A stretch of DNA of 64,000 nucleotides, from NCBI RefSeq assembly GCF_932526225.1, contig NC_064034.1, forward strand, positions 1,598,001-1,662,000. Direction: 5' to 3'. Below the pieces are notes generated by a model. It saw only the letters and a program-made list of their open reading frames with translations, did no database searches and was not told where the DNA came from. The stretch comes from Nematostella vectensis (Eukaryota > Cnidaria > Anthozoa > Actiniaria > Edwardsiidae). Positions within the stretch are counted from its first letter, which is position 1. Each line of letters starts with the position of its first letter. Of this stretch, positions 35,601-50,600 are shown one piece after another. The translations under genes were made by a program, and so were the position numbers.

Positions 35601-38600
35601 AAAGACCACTGGATAGGGCTACTAATAAGCCGTGAATACACATCACGCTGATAAAAACACGTTTGATTGACGCAATGAGACACCTGACCACCAAGGGGCC
35701 ATCAAATTAAAAAAAAAACACGTGATCACAGAGGCGGGGCACGTGATCGATGCTATCAGACATATGATGGACCAGGGGCGACACATGACCACCATGTGAC
35801 AACTTTGTTGATACACGTGATAGCGTTGTCAAAGTATGGAATAATAGTTACCTGGGACCAAGGCCCCGCTTTCCACTTCGTCTCAGGGTAAATAAAAGCC
35901 TGGGTCGGGCATGGTGGCTGAGTACATCTCTCAGTAAGGCTGGGCCTTAGCGCCCTATCGCATCTCGTTGGCGATATGCTGGTACCATTGTAACGACACG
36001 TGACTGATCGAGTCTTCTCGCCAACACCGCAGCTCACCGAGCACTGGGATAAGAAATGAGATTCTATTAGACTGATAACAGAAGTAGTGTTTTGCAGAGA
36101 ACATGTTACTGGGAGCGCTTTAAATCTTAATATAGGTAATGAGTGTAGTATTGGCAGTAATAATAGCGGTAATGGTGTAGGGTTTAGCGCTCAAAGAAGT
36201 GATGCCGATGTTATCGTGATAATTATGAATTGAAATCTGTGATGTTTACTGAAGTGATGGTCGGCGATCACAATGGTGACGGTTAAGCGGTGGTGGTGGT
36301 TTGAAGTTTTTGCTTTGATGGTATTAGATAAGGTGATGGTTAAATGATGGTGGTGGTGGTTTATGTGTTGGTGTTATTAGATATAAGGTGATGGTTAAAT
36401 GATGGTGGTGGTGGTTTATGTGTTGGTGTTATTAGATATAAGGTGATGGTTAAATGATGGTGATGGTGGTTTTTGTGTTGGTGGTATTAGATATAAGGCG
36501 ATGGTTAAATGATGGTGGTGGTGGTTTATGTGTTGGTGTTATTAGATATAAGGTGATGGTTGAATGATGGTGGTGGTGGTTTATGTGTTGGTGTTATTAG
36601 ATATAAGGTGATGGTTAAATGATGGTGGTGGTGGTTTATGTGTTGGTGTTATTAGATATAAGGTGATGGTTAAATGATGGAGGTGGTGGTTTTTGTGTTG
36701 GTGTTATTAGATATAAGGTGATGGTTAAATGATGGTGGTGGTGGTTTTTGTGTTGGTGTTATTAGATATAAGGTGATGGTTAAATGATGGTGGTGGTGGT
36801 TTATGTGTTGGTGTTATTAGATATAAGGTGATGGTTAAATGATGGTGGTGGTGGTTTATGTGTTGGTGGTATTAGATAAGGTGATGGTTAAATGATGGTG
36901 GTGGTGGTTTATGTGTTGGTGTTATTAGATATAAGGTGATGGTTAAATGATGGTGGTGGTGGTTTTTGTGTTGGTGGTATTAGATATAAGGTGATGGTTA
37001 AATGATGAAGGTGGTGGTTTATGTGTTGGTGTTATTAGATATAAGGTGATGGTTAAATGATGGTGGTGGTGGTTTTTGTGTTGGTGGTATTAGATATAAG
37101 GTGATGGTTAAATGATGGAGGTGGTGGTTTATGTGCTGGTGGTATTAGATAAGGTGATGGTTAAATGATGGTGGTGGTGGTTTATGTGTTGGTGGTATTA
37201 GATATAAGGTGATGGTTAAATGATGGTGGTGGTGGTTTATGTGTTGGTGTTATTAGAAATAAGGTGATGGTTAAATGATGGTGGTGGTGGTTTATGTGTT
37301 GGTGGTATTAGATAAGGTGATGGTTAAATGATGGTGGTGGTGGTTTATGTGTTGGTGTTATTAGATATAAGGTGATGGTTAAATGATGGTGGTGGTGGTT
37401 TATGTGTTGGTGGTATTAGATAAGGTGATGGTTAAATGATGGTGGTGGTGGTTTATGTGTTGGTGTTATTAGATATAAGGTGATGGTTCAATGATGGTGG
37501 TGGTGGTTTATGTGTTGGTGTTATTAGATATAAGGTGATGGTTAAATGATGGTGGTGGTGGTTTATGTGTTGGTGTTATTAGATATAAGGTGATGGTTCA
37601 ATGATGGTGGTGGTGGTTTATGTGTTGGTGTTATTAGATATAAGGTGATGGTTAAATGATGGTGGTGGTGGTTTATGTGTTGGTGTTATTAGATATAAGG
37701 TGATGGTTCAATGATGGTGGTGGTGGTTTATGTGCTGGTGTTATTAGATATAAGGTGATGGTTAAATGATGGTGGTGGTGGTTTATGTGTTGGTGTTATT
37801 AGATATAAGGTGATGGTTCAATGATGGTGGTGGTGGTTTATGTGTTTGTGTTATTAGATATAAGGTGATGGTTCAATGATGGTGGTGGTGGTTTATGTGT
37901 TGGTGTTATTAGATATAAGGTGATGGTTAAATGATGGTGGTGGTGGTTTATGTGTTGGTGTTATTAGATATAAGGTGATGGTTAAATGATGGTGGTGGTG
38001 GTTTATGTGTTGGTGTTATTAGATATAAGGTGATGGTTCAATGATGGTGGTGGTGGTTTATGTGTTGGTGGTATTAGATAAGGTGATGGTTAAATGATGG
38101 TGGTGGTGGTTTATGTGTTGGTGGTATTAGATAAGGTGATGGTTAAATGATGGTGGTGGTGGTTTATGTGTTGGTGTTATTAGATATAAGGTGATGGTTA
38201 AATGATGGTGGTGGTGGTTTATGTGTTGGTGGTATTAGATAAGGTGATGGTTAAATGATGGTGGTGGTGGTTTATGTGTTGGTGTTATTAGATATAAGGT
38301 GATGGTTAAATGATGGTGGTGGTGGTTTATGTGTTGGTGTTATTAGATATAAGGTGATGGTTAAATGATGGTGGTGGTGGTTTATGTGTTGGTGTTATTA
38401 GATATAAGGTGATGGTTAAATGATGGTTGTGGTGGTTTATGTGCTGGTGGTATTAGATAAGGTGATGGTTAAATGATGGTTGTGGTGGTTTATGTGTTGG
38501 TGGTATTAGATATAAGGTGATGGTTAAATGATGGTTGTGGTGGTTTATGTGTTGGTGGTATTAGATAAGGTGATGGTTAAATGATGGTTGTGGTGGTTTA

Positions 38601-41600
38601 TGTGTTGGTGGTATTAGATATAAGGTGATGGTTAAATGATGGTTGTGGTGGTTTATGTGTTGGTGGTATTAGATATAAGGTGATGGTTAAATGATGGTGG
38701 TGGGGGTTTATGTGTTGGTGTTATTAGATATAAGGTGATGGTTCAATGATGGTGGTGGTGGTTTATGTGTTGGTGGTATTAGATAAGGTGATGGTTAAAT
38801 GATGGAGGTGGTGGTTTTTGTGTTGGTGGTATTAGATATAAGGTGATGGTTAAATGATGGTGGTGGTGGTTTATGTGTTGGTGTTATTAGATATAAGGTG
38901 ATGGTTAAATGATGGTGGTGGTGGTTTTTGTGTTGGTGGTATTAGATATAAGGTGATGGTTAAATGATGGTGGTGGTGGTTTATGTGTTGGTGGTATTAG
39001 ATATAAGGTGATGGTTAAATGATGGTGGTGGGGGTTTATGTGTTGGTGTTATTAGATATAAGGTGATGGTTAAATGATGGAGGTGGTGGTTTATGTGTTG
39101 GTGGTATTAGATATAAGGTGATGGTTAAATGATGGTGGTGGGGGTTTATGTGTTGGTGGTATTAGATAAGGTGATGGTTAAATGATGGTTGTGGTGGTTT
39201 ATGTGTTGGTGGTATTAGATATAAGGTGATGGTTAAATGATGGTTGTGGTGGTTTATGTGTTGGTGGTATTAGATATAAGGTGATGGTTAAATGATGGTG
39301 GTGGGGGTTTATGTGTTGGTGTTATTAGATATAAGGTGATGGTTCAATGATGGTGGTGGTGGTTTATGTGTTGGTGGTATTAGATAAGGTGATGGTTAAA
39401 TGATGGAGGTGGTGGTTTTTGTGTTGGTGGTATTAGATATAAGGTGATGGTTAAATGATGGTGGTGGTGGTTTATGTGTTGGTGTTATTAGATATAAGGT
39501 GATGGTTAAATGATGGTGGTGGTGGTTTTTGTGTTGGTGGTATTAGATATAAGGTGATGGTTAAATGATGGAGGTGGTGGTTTTTGTGTTGGTGTTATTA
39601 GATATAAGGTGATGGTTAAATGATGGTGGTGGTGGTTTATGTGTTGGTGTTATTAGATATAAGGTGATGGTTAAATGATGGTGGTGGTGGTTTTTGTGTT
39701 GGTGTTATTAGATATAAGGTGATGGTTAAATGATGGTGGTGGTGGTTTATGTGTTTGTGGTATTAGATATAAGGTGATGGTTAAATGATGGTGGTGGGGG
39801 TTTATGTGTTGGTGTTATTAGATATAAGGTGATGGTTAAATGATGGAGGTGGTGGTTTATGTGTTGGTGGTATTAGATATAAGGTGATGGTTAAATGATG
39901 GTGGTGGGGGTTTATGTGTTGGTGTTATTAGATATAAGGTGATGGTTAAATGATGGAGGTGGTGGTTTATGTGTTGGTGGTATTAGATATAAGGTGATGG
40001 TTAAATGATGGTGGTGGGGGTTTATGTGTTGGTGTTATTAGATATAAGGTGATGGTTAAATGATGGTGGTGGTGGTTTATGTGTTGGTGGTATTAGATAT
40101 AAGGTGATGGTTAAATGATGATGGTGGTGGTTTATGTGTTGGTGTTATTAGATATAAGGTGATGGTTAAATGATGATGGTGGTGGTTTATGTGTTGGTGG
40201 TATTAGATATAAGGTGATGGTTAAATGATGGTGGTGGTGGTTTATGTGTTGGTGGTATTAGATATAAGGTGATGGTTAAATGATGGTGGTGGTGGTTTAT
40301 GTGTTGGTGGTATTAGATATAAGGTGATGGTTAAATGATGGTGGTGGTGGTTTATGTGTTGGTGTTATTAGATATAAGGTGATGGTTAAATGATGGTGGT
40401 GGTGGTTTTTGTGTTGGTGGTATTAGATATAAGGTGATGGTTAAATGATGGAGGTGGTGGTTTATGTGTTGGTGGTATTAGATATAAGGTGATGGTTAAA
40501 TGATGGTGGTGGTGGTTTATGTGTTGGTGTTACTAGATATAAGGTAATTGTTAAATGATGGTGGTGGTGGTTTATGTGTTGGTGGTATTAGATATAAGGT
40601 GATGGTTAAATGATGGTGGTGGTGGTTTATGTGTTGGTGTTACTAGATATAAGGTAATTGTTAAATGATGGTGGTGGTGGTTTATGTGTTGGTGGTATTA
40701 GATATAAGGTGATGGTTAAATGATGGAGGTGGTGGTTTATGTGTTGGTGGTATTAGATATAAGGTGATGGTTAAATGATGGTGGTGGTGGTTTATGTGTT
40801 GGTGTTACTAGATATAAGGTAATTGTTAAATGATGGTGGTGGTGGTTTATGTGTTGGTGGTATTAGATATAAGGTGATGGTTAAATGATGGTGGTGGTGG
40901 TTTATGTGTTGGTGTTACTAGATATAAGGTAATTGTTAAATGATGGTGGTGGTGGTTTATGTGTTGGTGGTATTAGATATAAGGTGATGGTTAAATGATG
41001 GAGGTGGTGGTTTATGTGTTGGTGTTACTAGATATAAGGTAATTGTTAAATGATGGTGGTGGTGGTTTATGTGTTGGTGTTACTAGATATAAGGTGATGG
41101 TTAAATGATGGAGGTGGTGGTTTATGTGTTGGTGTTACTAGATATAAGGTAATTGTTAAATGATGGTGGTGGTGGTTTATGTGTTGGTGGTATTAGATAT
41201 AAGGTGATGGTTAAATGATGGTGGTGGTGGTTTTTGTGTTGGTGGTATTAGATATAAGGTGATGGTTAAATGATGGTGGTGGTGGTTTTTGTGTTGGTGG
41301 TATTAGATATAAGGTGATGGTTAAATGATGGAGGTGGTGGTTTATGTGTTGGTGTTACTAGATATAAGGTAATTGTTAAATGATGGTGGTGGTGGTTTAT
41401 GTGTTGGTGGTATTAGATATAAGGTGATGGTTAAATGATGGTGGTGGTGGTTTATGTGTTGGTGGTATTAGATATAAGGTGATGGTTAAATGATGGTGGT
41501 GGTGGTTTTTGTGTTGGTGGTATTAGATATAAGGTGATGGTTAAATGATGGAGGTGGTGGTTTATGTGTTGGTGGTATTAGATATAAGGTGATGGTTAAA

Positions 41601-44600
41601 TGATGGTGGTGGTGGTTTATGTGTTGGTGGTATTAGATATAAGGTGATGGTTAAATGATGGAGGTGGTGGTTTATGTGTTGGTGGTATTAGATATAAGGT
41701 GATGGTTAAATGATGGTGGTGGTGGTTTATGTGTTGGTGGTATTAGATATAAGGTGATGGTTAAATGATGGTGGTGGTGGTTTATGTGTTGGTGGTATTA
41801 GATATAAGGTGATGGTTAAATGATGGTGGTGGTGGTTTTTGTGTTGGTGGTATTAGATATAAGGTGATGGTTAAATGATGGAGGTGGTGGTTTATGTGTT
41901 GGTGTTACTAGATATAAGGTAATTGTTAAATGATGGTGGTGGTGGTTTATGTGTTGGTGGTATTAGATATAAGGTGATGGTTAAATGATGGTGGTGGTGG
42001 TTTATGTGTTGGTGGTATTAGATATAAGGTAATGGTTAAATGATGGTGGTGGTGGTTTTTGTGTTGGTGGTATTAGATATAAGGTGATGGTTAAATGATG
42101 GAGGTGGTGGTTTATGTGTTGGTGGTATTAGATATAAGGTGATGGTTAAATGATGGTGGTGGTGGTTTATGTGTTGGTGGTATTAGATATAAGGTGATGG
42201 TTAAATGATGGAGGTGGTGGTTTATGTGTTGGTGGTATTAGATATAAGGTGATGGTTAAATGATGGTGGTGGTGGTTTATGTGTTGGTGGTATTAGATAT
42301 AAGGTGATGGTTAAATGATGGTGGTGGTGGTTTATGTGTTGGTGTTATTAGATATAAGGTGATGGTTAAATGATGGTGGTGGTGGTTTATGTGTTGGTGG
42401 TATTAGATATAAGGTGATGGTTAAATGATGGTGGTGGTGGTTTATGTGTTGGTGGTATTAGATATAAGGTGATGGTTAAATGATGGTGGTGGTGGTTTAT
42501 GTGTTGGTGTTATTAGATATAAGGTGATGGTTAAATGATGGTGGTGGTGGTTTATGTGTTGGTGGTATTAGATATAAGGTGATGGTTAAATGATGGTGGT
42601 GGTGGTTTATGTGTTGGTGTTATTAGATATAAGGTGATGGTTAAATGATGGTGGTGGTGGTTTATGTGTTGGTGTTATTAGATATAAGGTGATGGTTAAA
42701 TGATGGTTGTGGTGGTTTATGTGTTGGTGGTATTAGATATAAGGTGATGGTTCAATGATGGTGGTGGTGGTTTATGTGTTGGTGTTATTAGATATAAGGT
42801 GATGGTTCAATGATGGTTGTGGTGGTTTATGTGTTGGTGGTATTAGATATAAGGTGATGGTTCAATGATGGTGGTGGTGGTTTATGTGTTGGTGTTATTA
42901 GATATAAGGTGATGGTTCAATGATGGTTGTGGTGGTTTATGTGTTGGTGGTATTAGATATAAGGTGATGGTTAAATGATGGTGGTGGTGGTTTATGTGTT
43001 GGTGGTATTAGATATAAGGTGATGGTTAAATGATGGAGGTGGTGGTTTATGTGTTGGTGGTATTAGATATAAGGTGATGGTTAAATGATGGTGGTGGTGG
43101 TTTATGTGTTGGTGGTATTAGATATAAGGTGATGGTTAAATGATGGTGGTGGTGGTTTATGTGTTGGTGTTATTAGATATAAGGTGATGGTTAAATGATG
43201 GTGGTGGTGGTTTATGTGTTGGTGGTATTAGATATAAGGTGATGGTTAAATGATGGTGGTGGTAGTTTATGTGTTGGTGGTATTAGATATAAGGTGATGG
43301 TTAAATGATGGTGGTGGTGGTTTATGTGTTGGTGTTATTAGATATAAGGTGATGGTTAAATGATGGTGGTGGTGGTTTATGTGTTGGTGGTATTAGATAT
43401 AAGGTGATGGTTAAATGATGGTGGTGGTGGTTTATGTGTTGGTGTTATTAGATATAAGGTGATGGTTAAATGATGGTGGTGGTGGTTTTTGTGTTGGTGG
43501 TATTAGATATAAGGTGATGGTTAAATGATGGTGGTGGTGGTTTATGTGTTGGTGTTATTAGATATAAGGTGATGGTTAAATGATGGTGGTGGTGGTTTAT
43601 GTGATGGTGGTATTAGATATAAGGTGATGGTTAAATGATGGTGGTGGTGGTTTATGTGTTGGTGGTATTAGATATAAGGTGATGGTTAAATGATGGTGGT
43701 GGTGGTTTATGTGTTGGTGTTATTAGATATAAGGTGATGGTTAAATGATGGAGGTGGTGGTTTATGTGTTGGTGGTATTAGATAAGGTGATGGTTAAATG
43801 ATGGTGGTGGTGGTTTATGTGTTGGTGGTATTAGATATAAGGTGATGGTTAAATGATGGTGGTGGGGGTTTATGTGTTGGTGTTACTAGATATAAGGTGA
43901 TGGTTAAATGATGGTGGTGGTGGTTTTTGTGTTGGTGGTATTAGATATAAGGTGATGGTTAAATGATGGTGGTGGTGGTTTATGTGTTGGTGTTATTAGA
44001 TATAAGGTGATGGTTAAATGATGGTGGTGGTGGTTTATGTGTTGGTGGTATTAGATATAAGGTGATGGTTAAATGATGGTGGTGGTGGTTTATGTGTTGG
44101 TGGTATTAGATATAAGGTGATGGTTAAATGATGGTGGTGGTGGTTTATGTGTTGGTGTTATTAGATATAAGGTGATGGTTAAATGATGGAGGTGGTGGTT
44201 TATGTGTTGGTGGTATTAGATAAGGTGATGGTTAAATGATGGTGGTGGTGGTTTATGTGTTGGTGGTATTAGATATAAGGTGATGGTTAAATGATGGTGG
44301 TGGGGGTTTATGTGTTGGTGTTACTAGATATAAGGTGATGGTTAAATGATGGTGGTGGTGGTTTTTGTGTTGGTGGTATTAGATATAAGGTGATGGTTAA
44401 ATGGTGGTGGTGGTGGTTTATGTGTTGGTGTTATTAGATATAAGGTGATGGTTAAATGATGGTGGTGGTGGTTTATGTGTTGGTGGTATTAGATATAAGG
44501 TGATGGTTAAATGATGGAGGTGGTGGTTTATGTGTTGGTGTTATTAGATATAAGGTGATGGTTAAATGATGGTGGTGGTGGTTTTTGTGTTGGTGGTATT

Positions 44601-47600
44601 AGATATAAGGTGATGGTTAAATGATGGTGGTGGTTTATGTGTTGGTGGTATTAGATATAAGGTGATGGTTAAATGATGGTGGTGGTGGTTTATGTGTTGG
44701 TGGTATTAGATATAAGGTGATGGTTAAATGATGGTGGTGGTGGTTTATGTGTTGGTGTTATTAGATATAAGGTGATGGTTAAATGATGGAGGTGGTGGTT
44801 TATGTGTTGGTGGTATTAGATAAGGTGATGGTTAAATGATGGTGGTGGTGGTTTATGTGTTGGTGGTATTAGATATAAGGTGATGGTTAAATGATGGTGG
44901 TGGTGGTTTATGTGTTGGTGGTATTAGATAAGGTGATTGTAGCACTTACCCCTGACCAGTTCCTAGTCTCCCAAGCCGGACACGGTTGCTGGTTGCACCG
45001 CTGAGTTCCAGTGGGTTTAGCTGCTCGCGGGCACGCTGAGTCGGGATGTATTACAGATCCGACACTGCATTGCACGACGCGAGACTGCATGCCACTCCCA
45101 CAAGACGCAGAGCACTAAGAAATGATAGGCGAATAACGTAATACATCAAGGTAAGCAAAAATAGTGCAGCAAATAAGCGACTTGAAGTCACGCGTTTTTT
45201 GAGTGTCAAATTCAAGCCAAAATAAACACATTGATGCCACGCCAAACGATGACAAAAAATCAATGAAAATAAACGCTTTTTAACAAAGAAACCTTCGGCT
45301 GATTCGTAAGCCGGAACGCGCCCTGCGAGTTTGCCACTCATTGATTATATGAGTTATAATGACCACTGAATAATGACAATTTGACAGAAGATAAAGATCC
45401 CTGCACATAGTTTCACATATTTTTACAGTTCGCCTGAAACTCTTATCAAAATATTTGCAGAAACGAAAACTAAATTGCTTGCCTGTTCCCAGTCCGCTGC
45501 GCGCCATTTCGGGCACTCGGCCTCACACACTTGCTGTAGGAGCAAGCGATCAGATGGTCTGCAGTCTGCGTCTGGCAGGAAGTCGCCCTTGTGATCGACA
45601 CAGTTCGCTCGCCGAGTCTTGATTCCTGAGCCACACGTTCTCGAACACTGCAAAGAGGACAAGGGTTGTGTGGTGATGATAATGATTTAAGTGAAACAAG
45701 CGATGACCAAGGTGAAGATGATGATGATGATGATTAATTAAAGTGAAACAAGCAATGACCAAGGTGAAGATGATGATGATGATTAATTAAAGTGAAACAA
45801 GCGATGACCAAGGTGAAGATGATGATGATGATTAATTAAAGTGAAACAAGTGATGACCAAGGTGAAGATGATGGTGGTGGTGGTGATTAATTAAAGTGAA
45901 ACAAGTGATGACCAAGGTAAAGATGATGGTGGTGGTGGTGATTAATTAAAGTGAAACAAGTGATGACCAAGGTGAAGATGATGGTGGTGGTGGTAATTAA
46001 TTAAAGTGAAACAAGTGATGACCAAGGTGAAGATGATGGTGGTGGTGGTGATTAATTAAAGTGAAACAAGTGATGAACAAGGTGAAGATGATGGTGGTGA
46101 AGATGATGATGATGGTGAAGATGATGATGATGGTGAAGATGGTGGTGAAGATGATGGTTAAGATGGTGGTGAAGATGGTGGTGATGGTGGTGGTGATGAT
46201 GATGGTGAAGATGATGGTGATGGTGAAGATGATGATGATGATGAAGATGATGATGATGATGATGAAGATGATGATGATGATTTTTGTGGTGGTGGTGGTG
46301 GTGCTCACTATTGCCATGATTACAAACGTGTAAGTTGTAATGTGAGCGATAATATCGATTGTTGCGTTTTCTCCTGGTGTTATTGTTGTTGTGCTAATCA
46401 ATTTACCTGTGACCAGCGCGTGTAAACCCATCTAGTGTTTTCGCATTTGCCCTCACAAGGCACCACGGCTAGTGGTCGCTCCAAGTGCTTACAATACTTG
46501 ACATTCACCAGTTGCCATTTATTGCCTGTCACCCGCATGCAGTCCGACTTCTGTTTCTGTTTGCCGGGTCCGCAGTGTGCTGAGCATTTATCTTCTCGCT
46601 CCGTGCGCCACCTGCAATAGAAAAAGCCGAGAGAAGTTCGAGTAAGGTGAGGTGATACAGGCAAACGCATCGCAGTAAGTATAGGATGTCAGGGCAAAAT
46701 GATTTGAATTTCGTGATGGTTGATGTGATACAAGCAAACGCAACGTTAAAGGCAAGAATTTGCAGGGTAAATATTCTTTGAAGCTTTGGCCCAAGGTGTC
46801 TTTAAGGAAAGTAGGATTATGCGAGATGAAAAGAGATTATATGTGTGATGGGATAAAGAGGCGATGCGAGATGAGTAAAACAAACAAACACTAAGCATGA
46901 ATCTAAAGCTTGAATTTGTGGCTAGATCAGTCACTGGCAAAGGGTAGTGACATTACCTCAGCTCGCAGTCTGTGTTACACTTCTCGCTTGGCGAAGCTGG
47001 CCGAGGCAAGTGCTTGCATCGACTACTTTTTACAAGACGTTTATCGCTCACGCGGGCGCATCTGACCTTTCGTCTCCTTCTACCTGAAACCCAACACAAA
47101 GGGTCACTATGTACTGAGCCGTCAGAAGACACACGCCCAGCAATACACGAATAACAAATGTACTGAGCCGTCAGAAGACAAAGAGTCCTAACAATATACG
47201 GATAACTAGAGTATTGAGTAATTAGACGAGAAAGGTAACCCAACAGTACAAGGTACAGGGTTATGAATGTACTGAGCCATGCATCTACTTATTCTGTTTA
47301 AGAACCAATCTATTTTGGCAAAGTTTACGCAAGAGAGTGAACGGGAGAAGAAAACCTAACCTTGGCATAGGCGATTACAAGGTGTCCAGCGCTTTATAAT
47401 CCACTTGAACTTGTGTGGCCCGATGAAAGGAACATTCAGCGAATAATGGACGTTTGGCGGCGTCAATTTTCCAACAGACAGCACCTAAAGAAAAACACAT
47501 GGGCTAAGACTTTGTATCAAGAGCAAAGAGTGTAGTTTAACAGTCCCCGGTTGCCCGGATTTGCCATCGAAAGGCTGGATGTGTAAGAAACCGTGAGTTG

Positions 47601-50600
47601 GTTGTGCGAGCTAGTTGCACCTAAGAATGCGAAAAGAAGTCATGAGTTGGTTGTGCGAGCTAGTTGCACCTAAGAATGCGAAAAGAAGTCATGAGTCATG
47701 AGGCGGGCTAGATGTACCTCAAGAAGCAGATCCTCTTGAGTCTTGCCAGTAATCTTAATCATTTCTTCTGCTTTGTCTGAACCAGAGTAATAAATTGATG
47801 CGCCTTCTATTTGGTAGGTTCTCTCTCCCAAGCTGACAACCGAGCCGCCGTTTATTAAATATCTAGCGGTAGGGCCAACTTGCTTTAGGGCTGCGACATA
47901 ACGAGTATTTAAAAGTTGATTAAAACCCCTTGTGATTAATACAAAGAGTGGTAGCGCTTAAGCTAAACATTACTTACCCAAGAAGTTATCTGCATCTCTG
48001 CTTCCATACTCAATAATTACGACATTGGTAGAGCCGGCTGGGATTTTGTAAACAGGGTTGTATCCTAAGAAGATAACGTCGAATGTTTGGAAACAAATTG
48101 AACGAAATCCAACAAATCAATAGCAAAAACTGCTGCAGCAAGAACAACAACGACGACAAAAAAAAAAAAAAAAAAAAAAACACAAACAACAACAAAACAA
48201 CAACGACGGCGATAGAAATAGCATACTGACACAATGTGATGAGACAGTGACATACTTACCATAGGCTATCTTTCTATAAGTGCCTTTGTGCTTCTTGCAC
48301 GTGGTATTATCACCATTACAAACGCGACAGACGTCATACTTCGCCTGCGATCCCACGATACGATCACATCCCGCACTCTGGAAACCAGGATATAATCATT
48401 ACTCAAGCAAGCAAGGCTAGACGGTTATACAGAAGGTTGCTCAGCCAAGAGAAAGGACGTATCAAAAACTAAGGCACGAGTTACGAGTAAATAGAGAATG
48501 ACTTACGATACACTTGCCGTCGACACAAACATCAGAAGAAAACTGTTGGCACGGTGTTCCGTCGATGACTTTATCACTCATTTTGAAATGAATCCTTTTC
48601 GACTCCACCTGACAGTAAAGCTTACATCTATCCTCCTCACGAACTGCAATATAAAAAACCTCGTAAACGACAAAGAATTCGGTATTTAGGGGCCAAGAGA
48701 GGAGCATGCCTCTGCAACAAACTATATACCCCCAAAGCAGCCCCAAAGAACAAGGCATCAATGGGAGTGTATAAAGTAGTCAAACGTTGCTATCGTATCA
48801 ACTGAAGAACAATACCGCGTTACTAACCGCCCTGATACTTCGGCAGCCAATTCACCGTTTTTGCCACACCGCTTATTCGAACCGGCTTGTTGTTCAGCTG
48901 CGCACACTGAAGCGCTCTGAAGTCCTTGCTGCCTGGCGGACACTCCTGGTGAAGGAAAGGCAAATTTTATTATAGACTGCGCACAAGTGGGGCGTGGAAA
49001 AGCGGTCACAAGTGTTCAATAGCAGTCAATCCACTGTCGCCATGGTTCTACCTCAGAGTTACAGGATCTAAATCTTTTGCGCGCTCCTTGGCAGTACAAC
49101 CCTCCGTTTTCAGGTCTGTGTAAATACAATAAGATGGGCGTCAAACTTTGTTTTGTTTGTTTGCTGCTGGTGTTGCTGTTGATGGTGATTATTTGAGACT
49201 AGTGTACGTACTCAGGGTTGTTGCACTCTCGCTTGGCGAACTGAATGCCACCTCCGCATGTCCTACTGCAAGCGCCAAACGCGGCCCAGTTCCCCCACTG
49301 CCCATCTACGATCTTCATACGACGATTCTTGACACACTTTCCACGAATGCACCACTAAAACCAAATCAACAATAGGATGATGTCAATGACACAATAATCG
49401 CCAGGCCAACTGATAGACTATTTGTTTCGGGTAGGGTAAGGCTAGGGTAGGACAGCTATGGAGATGGGCACGTTGTTGATCTGAACATGGGGTACCGTCC
49501 TTCCGTGGTGCGTGATGGCCAGAAGGGTAAGGTAGGATAGCTATTGAGATGTGTATGTTACCTTGTGACCCCAAGGTGGGGCACCGTTCGTCCGTGGTAC
49601 GTGATGGCCAGAATGGTAAGTAAGGTAGGATAGCTATTGAGATGTGTAGGTTACCTTGTGGTTCCCACATGGAGTACCGTCCGCCCATGGCATGTGATGG
49701 GTCTGGCAGCCTCGCCTCTTGCCAAGGTTCTTGACGCACCATAGTCGCATGCACGGATCCTCGAACAAAAGTTCCAAAGTGAGCCAATGCTCAAAATTAG
49801 TACGGTAGTGAACATCATGCAATCATGGTATTTAGGGGTTACGGAGATTACTGTTAAGATTGGTCAGAAAGCTGTACCATCCTTACTGCCATATTAGGCA
49901 TCAGGGGAATGGCACAATCTGGGTCCCCTCACATAATCAGAATATTAAGGATCAAGAAGTCTGGCATATTTTGGGTAAATATCACTTTTTATTATAATCA
50001 TTCATTCATTCATTCATTCATTTATTTACTGGAGTGTCACATGCAAATTATTTGATTATGGCGTTACAATTATCATTAGTATGAATTAAGTCACGCAAGT
50101 TACCAAGAAAGGACAGAGCCGTGACTGTGATCCAAAGATGAGTTGACACTGGTCGTTTGCGCTGTACTTCTCTCCCGGGAGCTCAAAGTCGAACTGCGTT
50201 TCCTGCCGTTCATCAGGCTTGTCTTCCAGACACTTGCCGTACCCTAAACTTCAGAAAGATGATTGATGTATCAGGAAAAAGGGAAAGACTTCTCATTATT
50301 TCTATTAGTTTTCAATTGGCGGTTTACTAGAAAGTGCAGACCACGAATAGGCTGTATTTGTAACAATGCAAAGAACACTTTTGCCGATTGACTTACTCGA
50401 AGAACAGTCTGATGGCGTCACGAGAGCACGTAGACCACATCCATGGCTTGGTGTTAAAGCTGAGAGATGGCGCCATCAGGTTGTAGTTCCCGCTCTTCTC
50501 GTCGCACATGTTATGGTCGCCATCATGAGGGACATTGAACCTGAACAGAAGACACATTATCTACATTAGGAACTATGAAACCTCTGGCTCTAATATCGAG

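Noticed and set aside
36288-44937. CRISPR-like array
   Set aside because: Units are contiguous tandem repeats without unique spacers, in an animal intron.
45997-46431. Ile/Thr-rich and Met/Lys-rich frames on opposite strands
   Set aside because: Both are readings of the GAT/GGT tract.
49383-49640. Additional disintegrin exon
   Set aside because: The DGTPC-like words come from a decayed duplication of the exon 11 end and lack an acceptor and the conserved cysteine set.
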